NCBI GenBank assembly: GCA_006226685.1
Contig: SBGG01000020.1
Span: 1-64,000, forward strand
Direction of reading: 5' to 3'
Length of the DNA: 64,000 nt
Source: Sphingomonadales bacterium
GTDB lineage: Bacteria; Pseudomonadota; Alphaproteobacteria; Sphingomonadales; Sphingomonadaceae
In this document: one piece after another, positions 43,097-52,958 of the stretch
Layout: each line of letters opens with the position of its first letter
Position numbering within the stretch: the stretch's first letter is position 1
Notes under the pieces: model-generated
The model's database searches: none
The model's input: the letters and a program-made list of their open reading frames with translations, nothing else
What the model was told of the DNA's origin: nothing
Made by a program: the position numbers and the translations under genes

Positions 43097-43897
43097 TCAG
43101 AAGCTCTCCCAGTCGGCCTCGCCGGAAAAGACGAAGGTCGCCGGGCCGGTCATGTGGATCGTTCCGCCCGGCGCCCAGTCAATCACCAGATCGCCGCCCG
43201 GCAGGCTGACCGTCACCGGTCCCTGCGCAAGGCCCCGGCGCACAGCGGCCACGGCGGTGGCGCAGGCGCCGGTGCCGCAGGCGCGGGTCAGGCCCGCCCC
43301 ACGCTCCCACACGATCAGCCGGATATGATGCGGATCGATGATCTGCGCAAAATTGACGTTCACCCGCTCGGGGAACAGCGGATCGGTTTCGATCAGCGCA
43401 CCGAGCCGCGCGCTGTCCACCGCGTCCAGATTATCGACGAAGAAGATCACATGCGGATTGCCGACATTGACGGCAGCCGGCGGCGGCAGATCCTCCCAGC
43501 TGGCCGGCATGGAAAGCGTATCCATCGCATAGGCAAGCGGGATCGCATCCCAGTCGAAGCGCGGCGCGCCCATATCGACACTCGCCCCGTCGCCCGACAA
43601 TTGCGCGTCGAGCAATCCTGCCTGCGTCTCGATGGTCACGCCATGGCCGACGAATAACGGCACGCAGCGCGTCGCATTGCCACAGGCGGCGACTTCCGAC
43701 CCGTCGGCGTTGAAGATGCGCATCCCAACATCGGCGCGCTCCGAGGGGCCGATGACGATCAACTGGTCGCAGCCTATGCCGGTATGCCGGTCGGCAATCG
43801 CGCGAGCGCGCGCTTCCGTCATCGGGACCGGCGCCGCACGCGCATCGATCACGACGAAATCATTGCCGAGTCCGTGCATTTTACTGAATGTGCCCAT
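43097..43897 (-). CDS. dapF: Diaminopimelate epimerase
   Basis: The 266-residue protein starts MGTFSKMHGLGNDFVVID, the DapF signature. The two catalytic cysteines are in EVAACGNATRC and RACGTGACAT. It converts LL- to meso-diaminopimelate for peptidoglycan and lysine. The ATG before the signature was chosen over one 23 codons upstream, which would add an unrelated extension. Confidence 0.95.
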   Translation of the reverse strand: MGTFSKMHGLGNDFVVIDARAAPVPMTEARARAIADRHTGIGCDQLIVIGPSERADVGMRIFNADGSEVAACGNATRCVPLFVGHGVTIETQAGLLDAQLSGDGASVDMGAPRFDWDAIPLAYAMDTLSMPASWEDLPPPAAVNVGNPHVIFFVDNLDAVDSARLGALIETDPLFPERVNVNFAQIIDPHHIRLIVWERGAGLTRACGTGACATAVAAVRRGLAQGPVTVSLPGGDLVIDWAPGGTIHMTGPATFVFSGEADWESF

Positions 43898-43993
43898 GGC
43901 CGCGCATTTAGGCGCTGGTTGCCCGAAAGTCCATGGGGCGAACCGCCCGCCCCGGCCGAGGTCCATGGTGCATGCCTCCCTGGGACCGCCGCG

Positions 43994-45664
43994 CTATCCG
44001 GAGTGAGAAAGCCGCGCCGTCGGCGCTCCCCCGGCATTGGCAGGCAAAGCCTCAGCGGACCGGCTATCAGCGCGCGGAGCATTGGCCTGAGGCGGCAGAA
44101 GCAGATTGCGTTCCGTCAAAAGGGCCCGCACCTGCCCGATCGACATGATCGGCCCGAACAACGGCCCCAGCCCATGAGCGCAGCCCAGCTCCTTGACCCG
44201 TTTCCCGACATCCAGACCCTCTATCCCATCCACGACCACCGGCAGCGCCAGATGATCGGCCAGACGCATGATGGCACCGATTATCGACAGATTTTCCTCA
44301 ATCTGATCGAGCGAGGAGAGATAGCCCCGACTGATCCTGATCCGGTCGACCGGCAAATCCTTAAGGCGGGCGGGCGAACAATAGACCGTACCGAAATCGT
44401 CCAGCGCGATCCGTATTCCCTGATTTTTCAGCGACCCCAATAGGGGCTGACCGATATCGAGATGTTCGAGCAAAGCCCGCTCGCCGATCCTGAGTTCCAG
44501 CCTGTTGGCGACGAACCCGGTTTCGACCAGCAGCTTGCAGACCTTCTGGCTGAGCCACTGGTCCTTCAGCTGGACAAGCGAAACGGGGGCCGACAGGATG
44601 AGGGACGGGTCCCAGTTTCTCGCCTCCTCGAAAGCGCGCTGCATCACCGTAAGCGACAATTCGCCTACCAGCCCGTTTTCTTCGGCAAATGGTGCGAACA
44701 GGGCCGGGGGGATCACCCCTTCGACCGGATGATTCCAATAGGACAATATGTCGAAACCGACGATCCGACCGTCGGAAAGATCGATTTGCGGTTCATAATG
44801 GGGCAAGAATTCTCCCTTCCGGATCCCCTGCCGGATCCCGGCCTCCAGCGCATGGCGGAACCGGAATTCGCGTTCCATCGAGGCATCAAACCAGGCGTGA
44901 CCGTTGCGCCCCCGCTTCTTGGCCCAATACATGGCTATGTCGGCCTGCTTCAACAACATGCCGATATCATCGACGCCCGAATCCGACCGGGCAATCCCGA
45001 TCGAGGCGCCGACCCGGAAATGCAGGCCGTTCTCGACGATCGGTTCTGTCATTCCCTTCACCAATTGCCCGGCAAGAGCATCGACATGATCGGGCAGACG
45101 CGGGTCGAACAGAAGCGCGCAGGCGAATTCATCCCCCCCCAGACGCGCCGTCATCGCCGATACCGGCATGACCGCCTTGATCCGACGGGCAGCGGTGATG
45201 AGCACCTGATCCCCGGCATCATGACCATGCACATCGTTGACCGACTTGAAATGATCGAGGTCGAGCAGGAGAATCGCGACCGACTGATGCGTTGGTTCGG
45301 CCTGAGCGAGCATTTCCGTCGCCTTCTCCACAAAAGAGCGGCGATTGAGGCAGCCGGTGAGCGAATCGGTTTCCGCAAGGATACGCGCACGCTCCTCTGT
45401 CTCGCGCCGTTGCCGCAGCTCGATCTCAAGATCGCGATAGCGGCGCCAGCCGAACAGGATGAGCGCGATGTTGAGAAGAAGTGCGGTCAGCAACAGTTGT
45501 TCGACATTGGGCCCGACACCGGTGAGATAGCGGACAACCGCCATCATGGCCGATCCACCGGTCCAGATGAACATCACGATAGCGGCAATCACGACGCTGC
45601 CGGTTATGAGCTCCTGATGAACGCCACGGGAATCGAAATTTTTTATCGCGCTTGACGCCATCAT
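43994..45664 (-). CDS. GGDEF/EAL protein with degenerate EAL domain
   Basis: The 556-residue protein has two membrane helices (about 22-45 and 55-75), a GGDEF domain with intact GGDEF at 176-180, and an EAL domain. The inhibitory RxxD site before GGDEF is missing (MPVS instead). In the EAL half nearly every catalytic motif is changed: EAL is DIL (about 305-307), DDFGTGYSS is DDFGTVYCSP, the K-I-D-x-x-F motif is R-I-S-x-G-Y, and the AEG motif is VDG. It is probably an active cyclic-di-GMP synthase whose EAL domain can only bind or signal. The start is the first of two adjacent ATGs (45664 or 45661); the frame is open 11 codons further upstream. Confidence 0.88.
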   Translation of the reverse strand: MMASSAIKNFDSRGVHQELITGSVVIAAIVMFIWTGGSAMMAVVRYLTGVGPNVEQLLLTALLLNIALILFGWRRYRDLEIELRQRRETEERARILAETDSLTGCLNRRSFVEKATEMLAQAEPTHQSVAILLLDLDHFKSVNDVHGHDAGDQVLITAARRIKAVMPVSAMTARLGGDEFACALLFDPRLPDHVDALAGQLVKGMTEPIVENGLHFRVGASIGIARSDSGVDDIGMLLKQADIAMYWAKKRGRNGHAWFDASMEREFRFRHALEAGIRQGIRKGEFLPHYEPQIDLSDGRIVGFDILSYWNHPVEGVIPPALFAPFAEENGLVGELSLTVMQRAFEEARNWDPSLILSAPVSLVQLKDQWLSQKVCKLLVETGFVANRLELRIGERALLEHLDIGQPLLGSLKNQGIRIALDDFGTVYCSPARLKDLPVDRIRISRGYLSSLDQIEENLSIIGAIMRLADHLALPVVVDGIEGLDVGKRVKELGCAHGLGPLFGPIMSIGQVRALLTERNLLLPPQANAPRADSRSAEALPANAGGAPTARLSHSG

Positions 45665-45829
45665 CTTGTCTCTCACCGCGATGCAGAGGCGCGGCACCCT
45701 TCCTCAGCTGGCGCAGCTTGCCGGAAAGCGCTTGATAAAAGGTTTATGAGTTCATAAAAATCCTGCCGCCCTCTATCATTTCCCGCCTCATGCCTCTCCG
45801 CCCGGATTCCTGCGTGCCCTTGCCGCCGG

Positions 45830-46867
45830 TCACTCCCCAAGCGCCAGATGGTCATCCCGGCTCAAAACGGTCTTGCCGTCTCGCAGCAACCGCGCCGAAG
45901 CCCGATAGCGCCCCATGGCAAAACCACCTCCCTCCGCCCGCTTGCCGACAAAGGACCAGCGCACTGCCTCGTCGCGGTCGATCCCAACTTCCCTGCCCGC
46001 CAGCACCGAACCATCGGGAGCCGATATCGACAGACGCACCCTGTCCCCCCGACGCAAACCGATCAGCCGAACATAATAGACGAAGGCGGACGATGCAGAG
46101 GAGGGCGTTGAAATCATTTCATTCTCAATCGCCTCGACCGTTACCGGCCGATCGGCAAAACCGGCATTGAGAAACTGGCTCTCCCTATAGGCAAGTATGT
46201 CCGCCGCCGTCGCGGACCAGAGCGGCCGGCCGCCGCCTGCGCCGCACCCATTATCCGGAAGATCGGGCGCAAAGGGATCGACAATGCGCCCCTCATGCCG
46301 CACCGACAGGTGGAGATGCGGAAATTCGGTATTGCCCGACAAGCCTACAAGACCGAGCCGATCGCCGCTTTTCACCACCTGCCCGGGCACCACCGCGATC
46401 GTCCCGCGCGCCATGTGGCAATATTGCATTTCCCACCCGCCCGGGGCCTCGATCAACACACCGTTACCGCATTCTCTGCCCTTTACGGAGGACATGTCGC
46501 CGCCCTCAATCAGCCGGTCCTCCATATCGTTGCGGATCGCCCGCACCACCCCGCCCGCCGCCGCGACCACCATAACGCCCCGCCGCTGCGCCGCCAGCGT
46601 GGCGAGGCGGAAATCCGTACCCTTATGCCCGTCATAACTGCGCGGACCGCAGCGATAATCCTTCGCCCCCGCCCCGGCATCATGATCGACATATTGCTGG
46701 ATGAAACATTCCGTGCCGAAACGACATTGGAGTGGCAGGGCAAGGCTGGGCGGCACAGGCACCTCTGCTTCACCCGGAACCGGCCCCGCACCGCCCAGCA
46801 GGAACAACGGCAGCGCACGCAAAGCCACCATGCGCGACATCGAAACGACCGGGACGATTTTTGCCAT
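45830..46867 (-). CDS. M23-family metallopeptidase (LytM-type), exported
   Basis: The 345-residue protein has a signal peptide (ALRALPLFLLGGAGPVPG), then an M23 domain with the zinc motifs HKGTDFRL and HLHLS, and a C-terminal domain of about 120 residues of beta character. It has six cysteines in the periplasmic part, which could form disulfides. Such enzymes cut peptidoglycan cross-links or activate amidases. The start is uncertain: 46867, 46840 and 46831 are all possible and none has a strong ribosome site. Confidence 0.8.
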   Translation of the reverse strand: MAKIVPVVSMSRMVALRALPLFLLGGAGPVPGEAEVPVPPSLALPLQCRFGTECFIQQYVDHDAGAGAKDYRCGPRSYDGHKGTDFRLATLAAQRRGVMVVAAAGGVVRAIRNDMEDRLIEGGDMSSVKGRECGNGVLIEAPGGWEMQYCHMARGTIAVVPGQVVKSGDRLGLVGLSGNTEFPHLHLSVRHEGRIVDPFAPDLPDNGCGAGGGRPLWSATAADILAYRESQFLNAGFADRPVTVEAIENEMISTPSSASSAFVYYVRLIGLRRGDRVRLSISAPDGSVLAGREVGIDRDEAVRWSFVGKRAEGGGFAMGRYRASARLLRDGKTVLSRDDHLALGE

Positions 46868-47175
46868 GACGGCGATTATGCCGCTGCCCGGGCGGCGGCG
46901 CAATGGCCGCCCACCCCCCGCCCCCTCGCCCGATCCCGCCTGCCCGGTCGCTTGAAGCTTGCTTTCCGGCCGCCTTTCGCCTAGAGGCGGCCCTGCAATC
47001 GGGCGGCTCCGGCCGGTCGACACCCTGATGATATCCATGGTCTTGGCATGATTTAAACCATGTCTTCAATGGTCCAAGGATCAACGCTGGCCGGCGAGGT
47101 TTCGCCCGCCGGCGTGTTCGTCGTTACGGGTAATGCATGGATTTTCGCGGATTTTCCGCAGGGTTTGAGGTGGTA
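46868..47175. other. Divergent promoter region of the peptidase and ffh
   Basis: The 308-base gap separates the minus-strand peptidase and the plus-strand ffh operon. It contains no credible gene. I could not assign a convincing promoter or SRP RNA gene in it; the last 12 bases hold the ffh ribosome site (GAGGTGG). Confidence 0.4.
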
Positions 47176-48663
47176 ATGTTCGAGTCCCTGAGCGATCGCC
47201 TGAACGGTGTGTTCGACAAGCTTCGCGGTCGCGGCGCGCTGACCGAGGAAGATGTCCGCACCGCGATGCGCGAAGTGCGAGTCGCGCTGCTGGAAGCCGA
47301 CGTTGCGCTTCCCGTGGTGCGCGAATTCGTCGACCGTGCGACCGATCGCGCGGTGGGCAGCGACGTGCTGCGCTCGGTCACCCCAGGGCAGATGGTCGTT
47401 AAGATCGTCTCCGACACGCTGACAGAATTTCTCGGCGCGGAGAGCAGCGATCTGATGATCGACGTGACCCCGCCCGCCATCATCATGATGGTCGGTCTTC
47501 AGGGGTCCGGTAAAACCACCACCACCGCCAAGATCGCGAAGCGCCTGAAGGAAAAAGAGCGCAAGAAGGTGCTGATGGCGTCGCTCGACGTCAATCGCCC
47601 GGCCGCGCAGGAACAGCTCGCCATCCTCGGCACGCAGGCGGACATCGCGACATTGCCGATTGTGCCGGGCCAACAGCCGGTGGATATCGCGAAGCGGGCG
47701 ATGCAGGCGGCAAAGCTTCAGGGCTTTGACGTGCTGATGCTCGATACGGCGGGCCGGCTCCATGTCGATCAGGCGCTGATGGAGGAGATGAAGGCTGTCG
47801 CCGCCGTCTCCGACCCGCAGGAAATCCTGCTGGTGGTCGACAGCCTGACCGGTCAGGACGCGGTCAACGTCGCGAAGAATTTCACCGAGCAGGTGCCGCT
47901 GACCGGTGTCGTCCTCACCCGTATGGACGGCGATGCGCGCGGCGGTGCGGCGCTGTCGATGCGGTTCGTCACCGGCGCGCCGATCAAGTTCGCGGGCACC
48001 GGCGAAAAGCTGGACGCGATCGAACCGTTCCACCCGTCGCGCGTCGCCAACCGCATTCTCGGCATGGGCGATGTCGTCAGCCTCGTCGAGCGCGCGGCAG
48101 AGGTCATCGACGCCGAAGAAGCCGACAAAATCGCCAAGAAAATGGCGAAGGGTCAGTTCGACATGAACGACCTGCGGATGCAGCTTCGCCAGATGCAGCA
48201 AATGGGTGGTCTCGGCGCGCTTGCGGGCATGATCCCCGGCCTGAAGAAGGCGCAGGCGGCAATGGCCGCGAGCGGAGCCAATGAGAAAACCTTGCTGCAT
48301 CTCGATGCGATGATCGGATCGATGACGCCGAAGGAACGGGAAAAACCCGGCGTTATCAATGCCAAGCGCAAGATCCGCATCGCCAAGGGCAGCGGCACCA
48401 CGGTGCAGGAAGTCAATCGCCTCCTGAAAATGCATCAGGAAATGGAAACGGCGATGAAGAAAATCCGCAAGATGGGCGGTCTGGGCGGTCTCGCCAAAAT
48501 GTTCATGGGCGGTGGCATGGGCGGCGCGAAAGGCGGTGGCCTCGGCAACCTGCTCGGCGGTGGCGGCGGCCTGCCCCCCGGTCTGGGCGGAGGCGCCAAT
48601 CTTCCGGGACTGGGCGGCGACATGCCGAAACTGCCCCCCGGCCTCGACAAGTTCCGCAAGTAA
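47176..48663 (+). CDS. ffh: Signal recognition particle protein Ffh
   Basis: The 495-residue SRP54 GTPase has an N domain, a G domain (GLQGSGKTTTTAKIAK, DTAGRLHVDQ, TRMDGDARGGAALS) and a methionine-rich M domain (from about 320: QFDMNDLRMQLRQMQQMGG). The C-terminal 60 residues are Gly/Pro-rich (GGGMGGAKGGG, GGGGGLPPG), longer than in E. coli. It binds 4.5S RNA and signal sequences of nascent membrane proteins. The ATG after GAGGTGG was chosen; the frame opens 13 codons earlier. Confidence 0.96.
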   Translation: MFESLSDRLNGVFDKLRGRGALTEEDVRTAMREVRVALLEADVALPVVREFVDRATDRAVGSDVLRSVTPGQMVVKIVSDTLTEFLGAESSDLMIDVTPPAIIMMVGLQGSGKTTTTAKIAKRLKEKERKKVLMASLDVNRPAAQEQLAILGTQADIATLPIVPGQQPVDIAKRAMQAAKLQGFDVLMLDTAGRLHVDQALMEEMKAVAAVSDPQEILLVVDSLTGQDAVNVAKNFTEQVPLTGVVLTRMDGDARGGAALSMRFVTGAPIKFAGTGEKLDAIEPFHPSRVANRILGMGDVVSLVERAAEVIDAEEADKIAKKMAKGQFDMNDLRMQLRQMQQMGGLGALAGMIPGLKKAQAAMAASGANEKTLLHLDAMIGSMTPKEREKPGVINAKRKIRIAKGSGTTVQEVNRLLKMHQEMETAMKKIRKMGGLGGLAKMFMGGGMGGAKGGGLGNLLGGGGGLPPGLGGGANLPGLGGDMPKLPPGLDKFRK

Positions 48664-48717
48664 TTAACACAGCATTTCAACATTTTAAGAAGTTCAGAAA
48701 GGTAAGGTCAGAAATCT

Positions 48718-49167
48718 ATGGCAACCAGCATTCGTCTTTCCCGTGGTGGTTCGAAGAAGCGTCCCTATTATCGCATCGTTGTCGCCGACAGCCGCGCTCC
48801 GCGTGACGGCAAGTTCATCGAACGCATCGGCAGCTACAACCCGCTGCTCGCCAAGACCGATGAAAAGCGCGTCGTGCTCGATACCGAGCGTGCGAAATAT
48901 TGGGTTGAGCAGGGCGCACAGCCGACCGACCGCGTCGCCCGTTTCCTCGACGCCGCGGGCGTGAAGGAACGCGCCACCCGCAACAACCCGCAGAAGGCGG
49001 AGCCGGGCCAGAAGGCCAAGGATCGCGCCGAAGAGAAGGCAGAGAAGCTGGCCGCTGCCGAGGAAGCCGCGAAGGAAGCCGCTGCTGCCGCCGCTGCTCC
49101 GGCTGAAGAAGCTCCCGCCGAGGAAGCTCCGGCCGCTGAAGCCAGCGAAGAGCAGGCCGAAGGCTGA
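48718..49167 (+). CDS. rpsP: 30S ribosomal protein S16 with Ala/Glu-rich tail
   Basis: Residues 1-80 are standard bS16 ([22 protein letters not shown] and the following GSYNPL). Residues about 95-149 are a Lys/Glu/Ala-rich tail ([21 protein letters not shown], then EEAPAEE repeats), a common alphaproteobacterial extension that lies outside the ribosome core. It lies 54 bases downstream of ffh, with AGAAAGGT upstream. Confidence 0.95.
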   Translation: MATSIRLSRGGSKKRPYYRIVVADSRAPRDGKFIERIGSYNPLLAKTDEKRVVLDTERAKYWVEQGAQPTDRVARFLDAAGVKERATRNNPQKAEPGQKAKDRAEEKAEKLAAAEEAAKEAAAAAAAPAEEAPAEEAPAAEASEEQAEG

Positions 49168-49175
49168 ACCTGAAC

Positions 49176-49694
49176 GTGACGACTCCCGCCACGCCCGCCG
49201 GGGACCGGCCGGTCATTCTGGCCGCCATTATCGGCGCGCATGGCGTGACGGGGGAAGTGCGGCTGAAGCTGTTCGGCGAGGGACCGGACAGCCTGAAGCT
49301 CTACAAGACGCTGGATGCCGATGGCCGCACCCTGACATTGAAGTCGGTGCGGCCCGGTTCCAACGGCGCGGTCGCGCGCTTTGCCGAACTGACGAACCGC
49401 AATGAGGCCGAGGCCCTGCGCGGGGTTCAGCTCACCGTGCCGCGTTCGTCCCTGGCCCCGCTTGCCGAGGGCGAATATTATCATGTCGATCTGATCGGCT
49501 TGCCCTGCTTCTCCGACGCCGGGGAAGAACTGGGGTCTATCATCGCGGTCGAGAATTTCGGCGCGGGCGACATCATCGAAATCGAACATCGGACACCCGA
49601 TGAGAAGCAGAAACCCAAACGCTTCATGGTGCCGATTCACGCCGCGACCATCGGGGAAAGCCGGGCGACGATCGACTCCGCCTTCGTGCAATGA
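49176..49694 (+). CDS. rimM: Ribosome maturation factor RimM
   Basis: The 172-residue protein has a RimM N-terminal domain ([22 protein letters not shown]) and a PRC-barrel C-terminal domain ([23 protein letters not shown]). It helps 30S head assembly near S19. GTG start 8 bases after rpsP. Its stop overlaps the trmD start by four bases. Confidence 0.95.
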   Translation: MTTPATPAGDRPVILAAIIGAHGVTGEVRLKLFGEGPDSLKLYKTLDADGRTLTLKSVRPGSNGAVARFAELTNRNEAEALRGVQLTVPRSSLAPLAEGEYYHVDLIGLPCFSDAGEELGSIIAVENFGAGDIIEIEHRTPDEKQKPKRFMVPIHAATIGESRATIDSAFVQ

Positions 49695-50395
49695 GTTTCG
49701 CCGCGCAGATCCTGACCCTTTACCCGGAAATGTTCCCCGGACCGCTCGGCGTCAGCCTTGCCGGGCGGGCGCTTGCCGAAGGGATATGGTCGTGCGCCCC
49801 GATCCAGATTCGCGATTTCGCGGCGGACAGGCACCGCACCGTCGACGATACGCCGGCGGGAGGCGGCGCGGGCATGGTGCTGCGCTGCGACGTGCTGGGC
49901 AAGGCGGTCGATGCCGCGATGGCGCGCGCGCCCGGCCTGCCCGTCGTCGCGATGACCCCGCGCGGCCGCCCGATCACGCAGGAGCGCGTGCGGGAACTCG
50001 CTTCTGGCCCCGGAATCACCCTGCTTTGCGGACGGTTCGAAGGCTTTGACGAGCGGCTGTTTGAGGCCCGCCCGATGATCGAACAGGTCAGCATGGGCGA
50101 CATCATCCTTTCCGGCGGGGAAATGGGCGCGCTGATGTTGCTCGACGCTTGCATTCGCCTGCTTCCCGGTGTAATGGGCGCGGCTTCGAGCGGAGACGAG
50201 GAAAGCTTCGAAAGCGGCCTCCTCGAATATCCGCATTATACCCGACCGGTAGAATGGGAGGGGCGCACGATCCCTGAAGTGTTGCGATCGGGGGATCATG
50301 CGAAGATCGCCGCCTGGCGGAAACAAAGGGCGGAGGATGATACACGGTTACGCAGGCCGGACCTTTGGGAGCGCCATGGGGGCGTTCGGGACTGA
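49691..50395 (+). CDS. trmD: tRNA (guanine37-N1)-methyltransferase TrmD
   Basis: The 234-residue SPOUT methyltransferase has [14 protein letters not shown] at the start, the [15 protein letters not shown] loop and the knot motifs [14 protein letters not shown] and [15 protein letters not shown]. It methylates G37 of tRNAs to prevent frameshifting. It overlaps rimM (ATGA). Confidence 0.96.
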   Translation: MSFAAQILTLYPEMFPGPLGVSLAGRALAEGIWSCAPIQIRDFAADRHRTVDDTPAGGGAGMVLRCDVLGKAVDAAMARAPGLPVVAMTPRGRPITQERVRELASGPGITLLCGRFEGFDERLFEARPMIEQVSMGDIILSGGEMGALMLLDACIRLLPGVMGAASSGDEESFESGLLEYPHYTRPVEWEGRTIPEVLRSGDHAKIAAWRKQRAEDDTRLRRPDLWERHGGVRD

Positions 50396-50437
50396 CCTGC
50401 CTCTGGCGCGCGACATGAGACGAAGGAAGAAGGTCAT

Positions 50438-50806
50438 ATGAACCTCATTCAGCAGATCGAGGCCGAGGAAATCGCCAAGGCCGCCAAGGAAATCCCCGCG
50501 TTCCGCGCCGGTGACACGCTGCGCGTCGGCGTGAAGGTCGTCGAAGGCGAACGCACCCGTATTCAGAATTTCGAAGGCGTCTGCATCGCCCGCTCCAACA
50601 AGGGCATGGGCAGCAACTTCACCGTGCGCAAGATCTCGTTCGGTGAAGGCGTGGAGCGCGTTTTCCCGCTTTATTCGCCGAACGTCGACAGCATCACCGT
50701 TGTCCGCAAGGGCATCGTGCGCCGCGCCAAGCTCTATTATCTGCGTGGCCGCACCGGCAAGCGCGCTCGCATCGCCGAGCGTCGCGACACCCGCTCGGAA
50801 GGCTGA
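50438..50806 (+). CDS. rplS: 50S ribosomal protein L19
   Basis: The 122-residue bL19 contains [26 protein letters not shown] and [34 protein letters not shown], all family hallmarks. It is the last gene of the ffh-rpsP-rimM-trmD-rplS block, with an AAGGAAGAAGG site before the ATG. Confidence 0.96.
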   Translation: MNLIQQIEAEEIAKAAKEIPAFRAGDTLRVGVKVVEGERTRIQNFEGVCIARSNKGMGSNFTVRKISFGEGVERVFPLYSPNVDSITVVRKGIVRRAKLYYLRGRTGKRARIAERRDTRSEG

Positions 50807-50833
50807 TCGCCCTTTAACAGCGACCAAATTCAG

Positions 50834-50874
50834 ACAGGCGTGCCTGTGCCATCATGGCCGGGCGCGCCTGTTTT
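50834..50874 (+). terminator. Rho-independent terminator after rplS
   Basis: ACAGGCG pairs with CGCCTGT around a long GC-rich loop (which can extend the stem by GCC/GGC), followed by TTTT. It starts 27 bases after rplS. Confidence 0.65.
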
Positions 50875-50964
50875 CGTTGTGCGCCTGCAACAAAAGCGTA
50901 GCCGAATCGCCACCATGTCGTAACGCCCGCAGGATAGAGACCCGGTGCAGACGGGGGTCTGCAT

Positions 50965-51852
50965 ATGAATCCTATGGACGTATTGGTAAAGGAAAGCGGC
51001 GCCGGAGCGCCCATTGAGACGGGAACCCGCATTCCCGACTGGCTGAACCTGCCGGAACCCAAGAGCTTTCGGCCCAAGCTCAGATATCGGACAGTCTGGA
51101 TTTCCGACCTGCATCTCGGCACATCGGGATGCAATGCGGCGATGCTGCTGGATTTCCTGAGCTCAATCGAATGCGAAACACTCTACCTTGTCGGCGACAT
51201 CATAGACGGCTGGCGGCTGCGCAAGGGCTGGTACTGGCCCGATGGTCATAATGAGGTCATCCGCCGCATCCTGAAAATGGCGCACAAGGGCACCCGCGTC
51301 ATCTACATCACCGGCAATCATGACGAGATGCTGCGCGATTATGCCGGGCTCGGCTTCGGCGGCATCGACCTCTCCAATGAGGCGATTCACCTGACCGCCG
51401 ACGGGCGCCGCCTGCTGGTGGTGCATGGCGACGCCTATGACGGCGTGGTGCTTTACGCCAAGTGGCTCGCCTTTCTGGGCGATCAGGCCTATTATCTGAT
51501 GCTGAAGGCGAACCGCTGGTTCAATCGCGCGCGCAAGGCGCTGGGCATGCCCTATTGGTCGCTCTCCGCCTATCTCAAGCGCCGGGTCAAGAATGCCGTC
51601 CAGTTCATCTGCGACTTTGAAGAAGCGGTCGCGCATGAGGCAACCCATCGCGGCCTCGACGGCGTGGTCTGCGGCCATATCCACAGCGCCGAAATCCGGC
51701 AGATCGGTGCCATCACCTATTATAATGACGGCGACTGGGTGGAAAGCTGCACCGCCCTGACCGAAGACGAGCTGGGCGAGATGCGCATTCTCGACTGGGC
51801 AGAATATCTGCGCGACGAGGCACGACAGGTGCAGGCCACCACCGCGTCCTGA
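50965..51852 (+). CDS. PlcP/LpxH-like metallophosphoesterase
   Basis: The 295-residue calcineurin-like phosphoesterase has all metal motifs: WISDLHLG, LVGDIIDGW, ITGNHDE, VVHGDAYD and VCGHIHSAE. Such sequences are often labelled UDP-2,3-diacylglucosamine pyrophosphatase (LpxH). However, sphingomonads typically replace lipid A by glycosphingolipids, and the next gene encodes a GT4 glycosyltransferase. That pairing matches the plcP-agt module in which PlcP acts as a phospholipase C during phosphate limitation. ATG start at 50965; a second ATG lies three codons on. The product is probably at the cytoplasmic face of the inner membrane. No clear Pho box was seen upstream. Confidence 0.72.
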   Translation: MNPMDVLVKESGAGAPIETGTRIPDWLNLPEPKSFRPKLRYRTVWISDLHLGTSGCNAAMLLDFLSSIECETLYLVGDIIDGWRLRKGWYWPDGHNEVIRRILKMAHKGTRVIYITGNHDEMLRDYAGLGFGGIDLSNEAIHLTADGRRLLVVHGDAYDGVVLYAKWLAFLGDQAYYLMLKANRWFNRARKALGMPYWSLSAYLKRRVKNAVQFICDFEEAVAHEATHRGLDGVVCGHIHSAEIRQIGAITYYNDGDWVESCTALTEDELGEMRILDWAEYLRDEARQVQATTAS

Positions 51853-51875
51853 CCCAGATTGACGAGGAAGCATCG

Positions 51876-52958
51876 ATGAGGATCGCCATCGCCACCGACG
51901 CGTGGGAACCCCAGGTGAACGGCGTCGTGCGCACGCTGCGCATGACCATCGATCAGCTCGAACAGCGCGGCCATGCGATCGGCATGGTGACGCCGGATCG
52001 CTTCCTGACCGTGCCGATGCCCGGCTATAGCGAGATTCGCCTTGCCGTCGCCCCGCGCGGCGGCACCCGCCGCCTGCTTAACGGCTTTGCGCCCGATGTC
52101 GTCCATATCGTGACCGAAGGGCCGATCGGCTGGGCCGCGCGGCGCTGGTGCATGGACAGAAAAGTGGCCTTCACCACCGCCTTTCACACCCGCTTTCCCG
52201 ATTATGCGGCGGTGCGCACGGGCTTTTCAGCGGACTGGTTCTGGCCGGTGATGCGGCGTTTCCACCGCCCGTCTTCGGCCGTATTCGTTTCGACCCGCCG
52301 CCTGCGCGACGAACTATCCTATCGCGGCATCGGCGAAGGACGCCTCTGGTCGCGAGGTATCGACACGGCATTGTTTCATCCGGACGGACCGGTTCACCCC
52401 GCCATGGCCAACCTGCCACGCCCGATCCTGCTCTCGGTCGGCCGGGTGGCGGCGGAGAAGAATCTGGAAGCGTTTCTCGGTGCTGAAATGCCCGGCACCA
52501 AGGTGATTGTGGGCGATGGCCCGACCCTGCCCTTCCTCAAAAATCATTATCCGCAGGCTGTCTTTCTCGGTGCGCTGAGCGGAGAGGAACTCGCCTCCAC
52601 CTATCGTGCCGCCGACGCCTTTGTGTTCCCCAGTCTCACCGACACTTTCGGACTGGTAATGATCGAGGCACTGGCCTGCGGCCTGCCCGTCGCCGGTTTC
52701 CCCGTGCCGGGTCCGCTGGACATTATCGGCGCGAACGGCCGCGGACCGGAGAGCGCATTGGCGGCCCCGGTCGGCGTTCTCTATGACGATCTGACGGCCG
52801 CCATTGATGGCGCCCTGCGCCTCGATCGCGGTACCGCCGCCGATTATGGACGCAGTTTCCAATGGTCGCGCTGCACCGACCAGTTCGAGGCGGGGTTGCA
52901 TCATGCCAGGGAGGGGATGGCACACCTCCCCGCTCCGTATAAACAAGGCGCGCTCTGA
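51876..52958 (+). CDS. GT4-family glycosyltransferase (Agt/MgtA-like)
   Basis: The 360-residue GT-B enzyme has an N-terminal acceptor domain (ATDAWEPQVNGVVRTLRMTIDQL) and a C-terminal nucleotide-sugar domain (LLSVGRVAAEKNLEAFL; FVFPSLTDTFGLVMIEALACGLPVAGFPVPGP, with the E-x7-E motif). Relatives transfer mannose, glucose or glucuronate to lipids. It lies 23 bases downstream of the phosphoesterase gene, so the two form an operon. If the first gene is PlcP, this one would glycosylate the diacylglycerol it produces. Confidence 0.85.
   Translation: MRIAIATDAWEPQVNGVVRTLRMTIDQLEQRGHAIGMVTPDRFLTVPMPGYSEIRLAVAPRGGTRRLLNGFAPDVVHIVTEGPIGWAARRWCMDRKVAFTTAFHTRFPDYAAVRTGFSADWFWPVMRRFHRPSSAVFVSTRRLRDELSYRGIGEGRLWSRGIDTALFHPDGPVHPAMANLPRPILLSVGRVAAEKNLEAFLGAEMPGTKVIVGDGPTLPFLKNHYPQAVFLGALSGEELASTYRAADAFVFPSLTDTFGLVMIEALACGLPVAGFPVPGPLDIIGANGRGPESALAAPVGVLYDDLTAAIDGALRLDRGTAADYGRSFQWSRCTDQFEAGLHHAREGMAHLPAPYKQGAL

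Noticed and set aside
50900-50964. Pho box before the phosphoesterase gene
   Set aside because: Only a weak partial match (ATGTCGTAAC) without the second direct-repeat unit.
50965-51852. Firm annotation as LpxH
   Set aside because: The motifs fit the whole phosphoesterase family; gene context and organism type favour PlcP, so no symbol was given.
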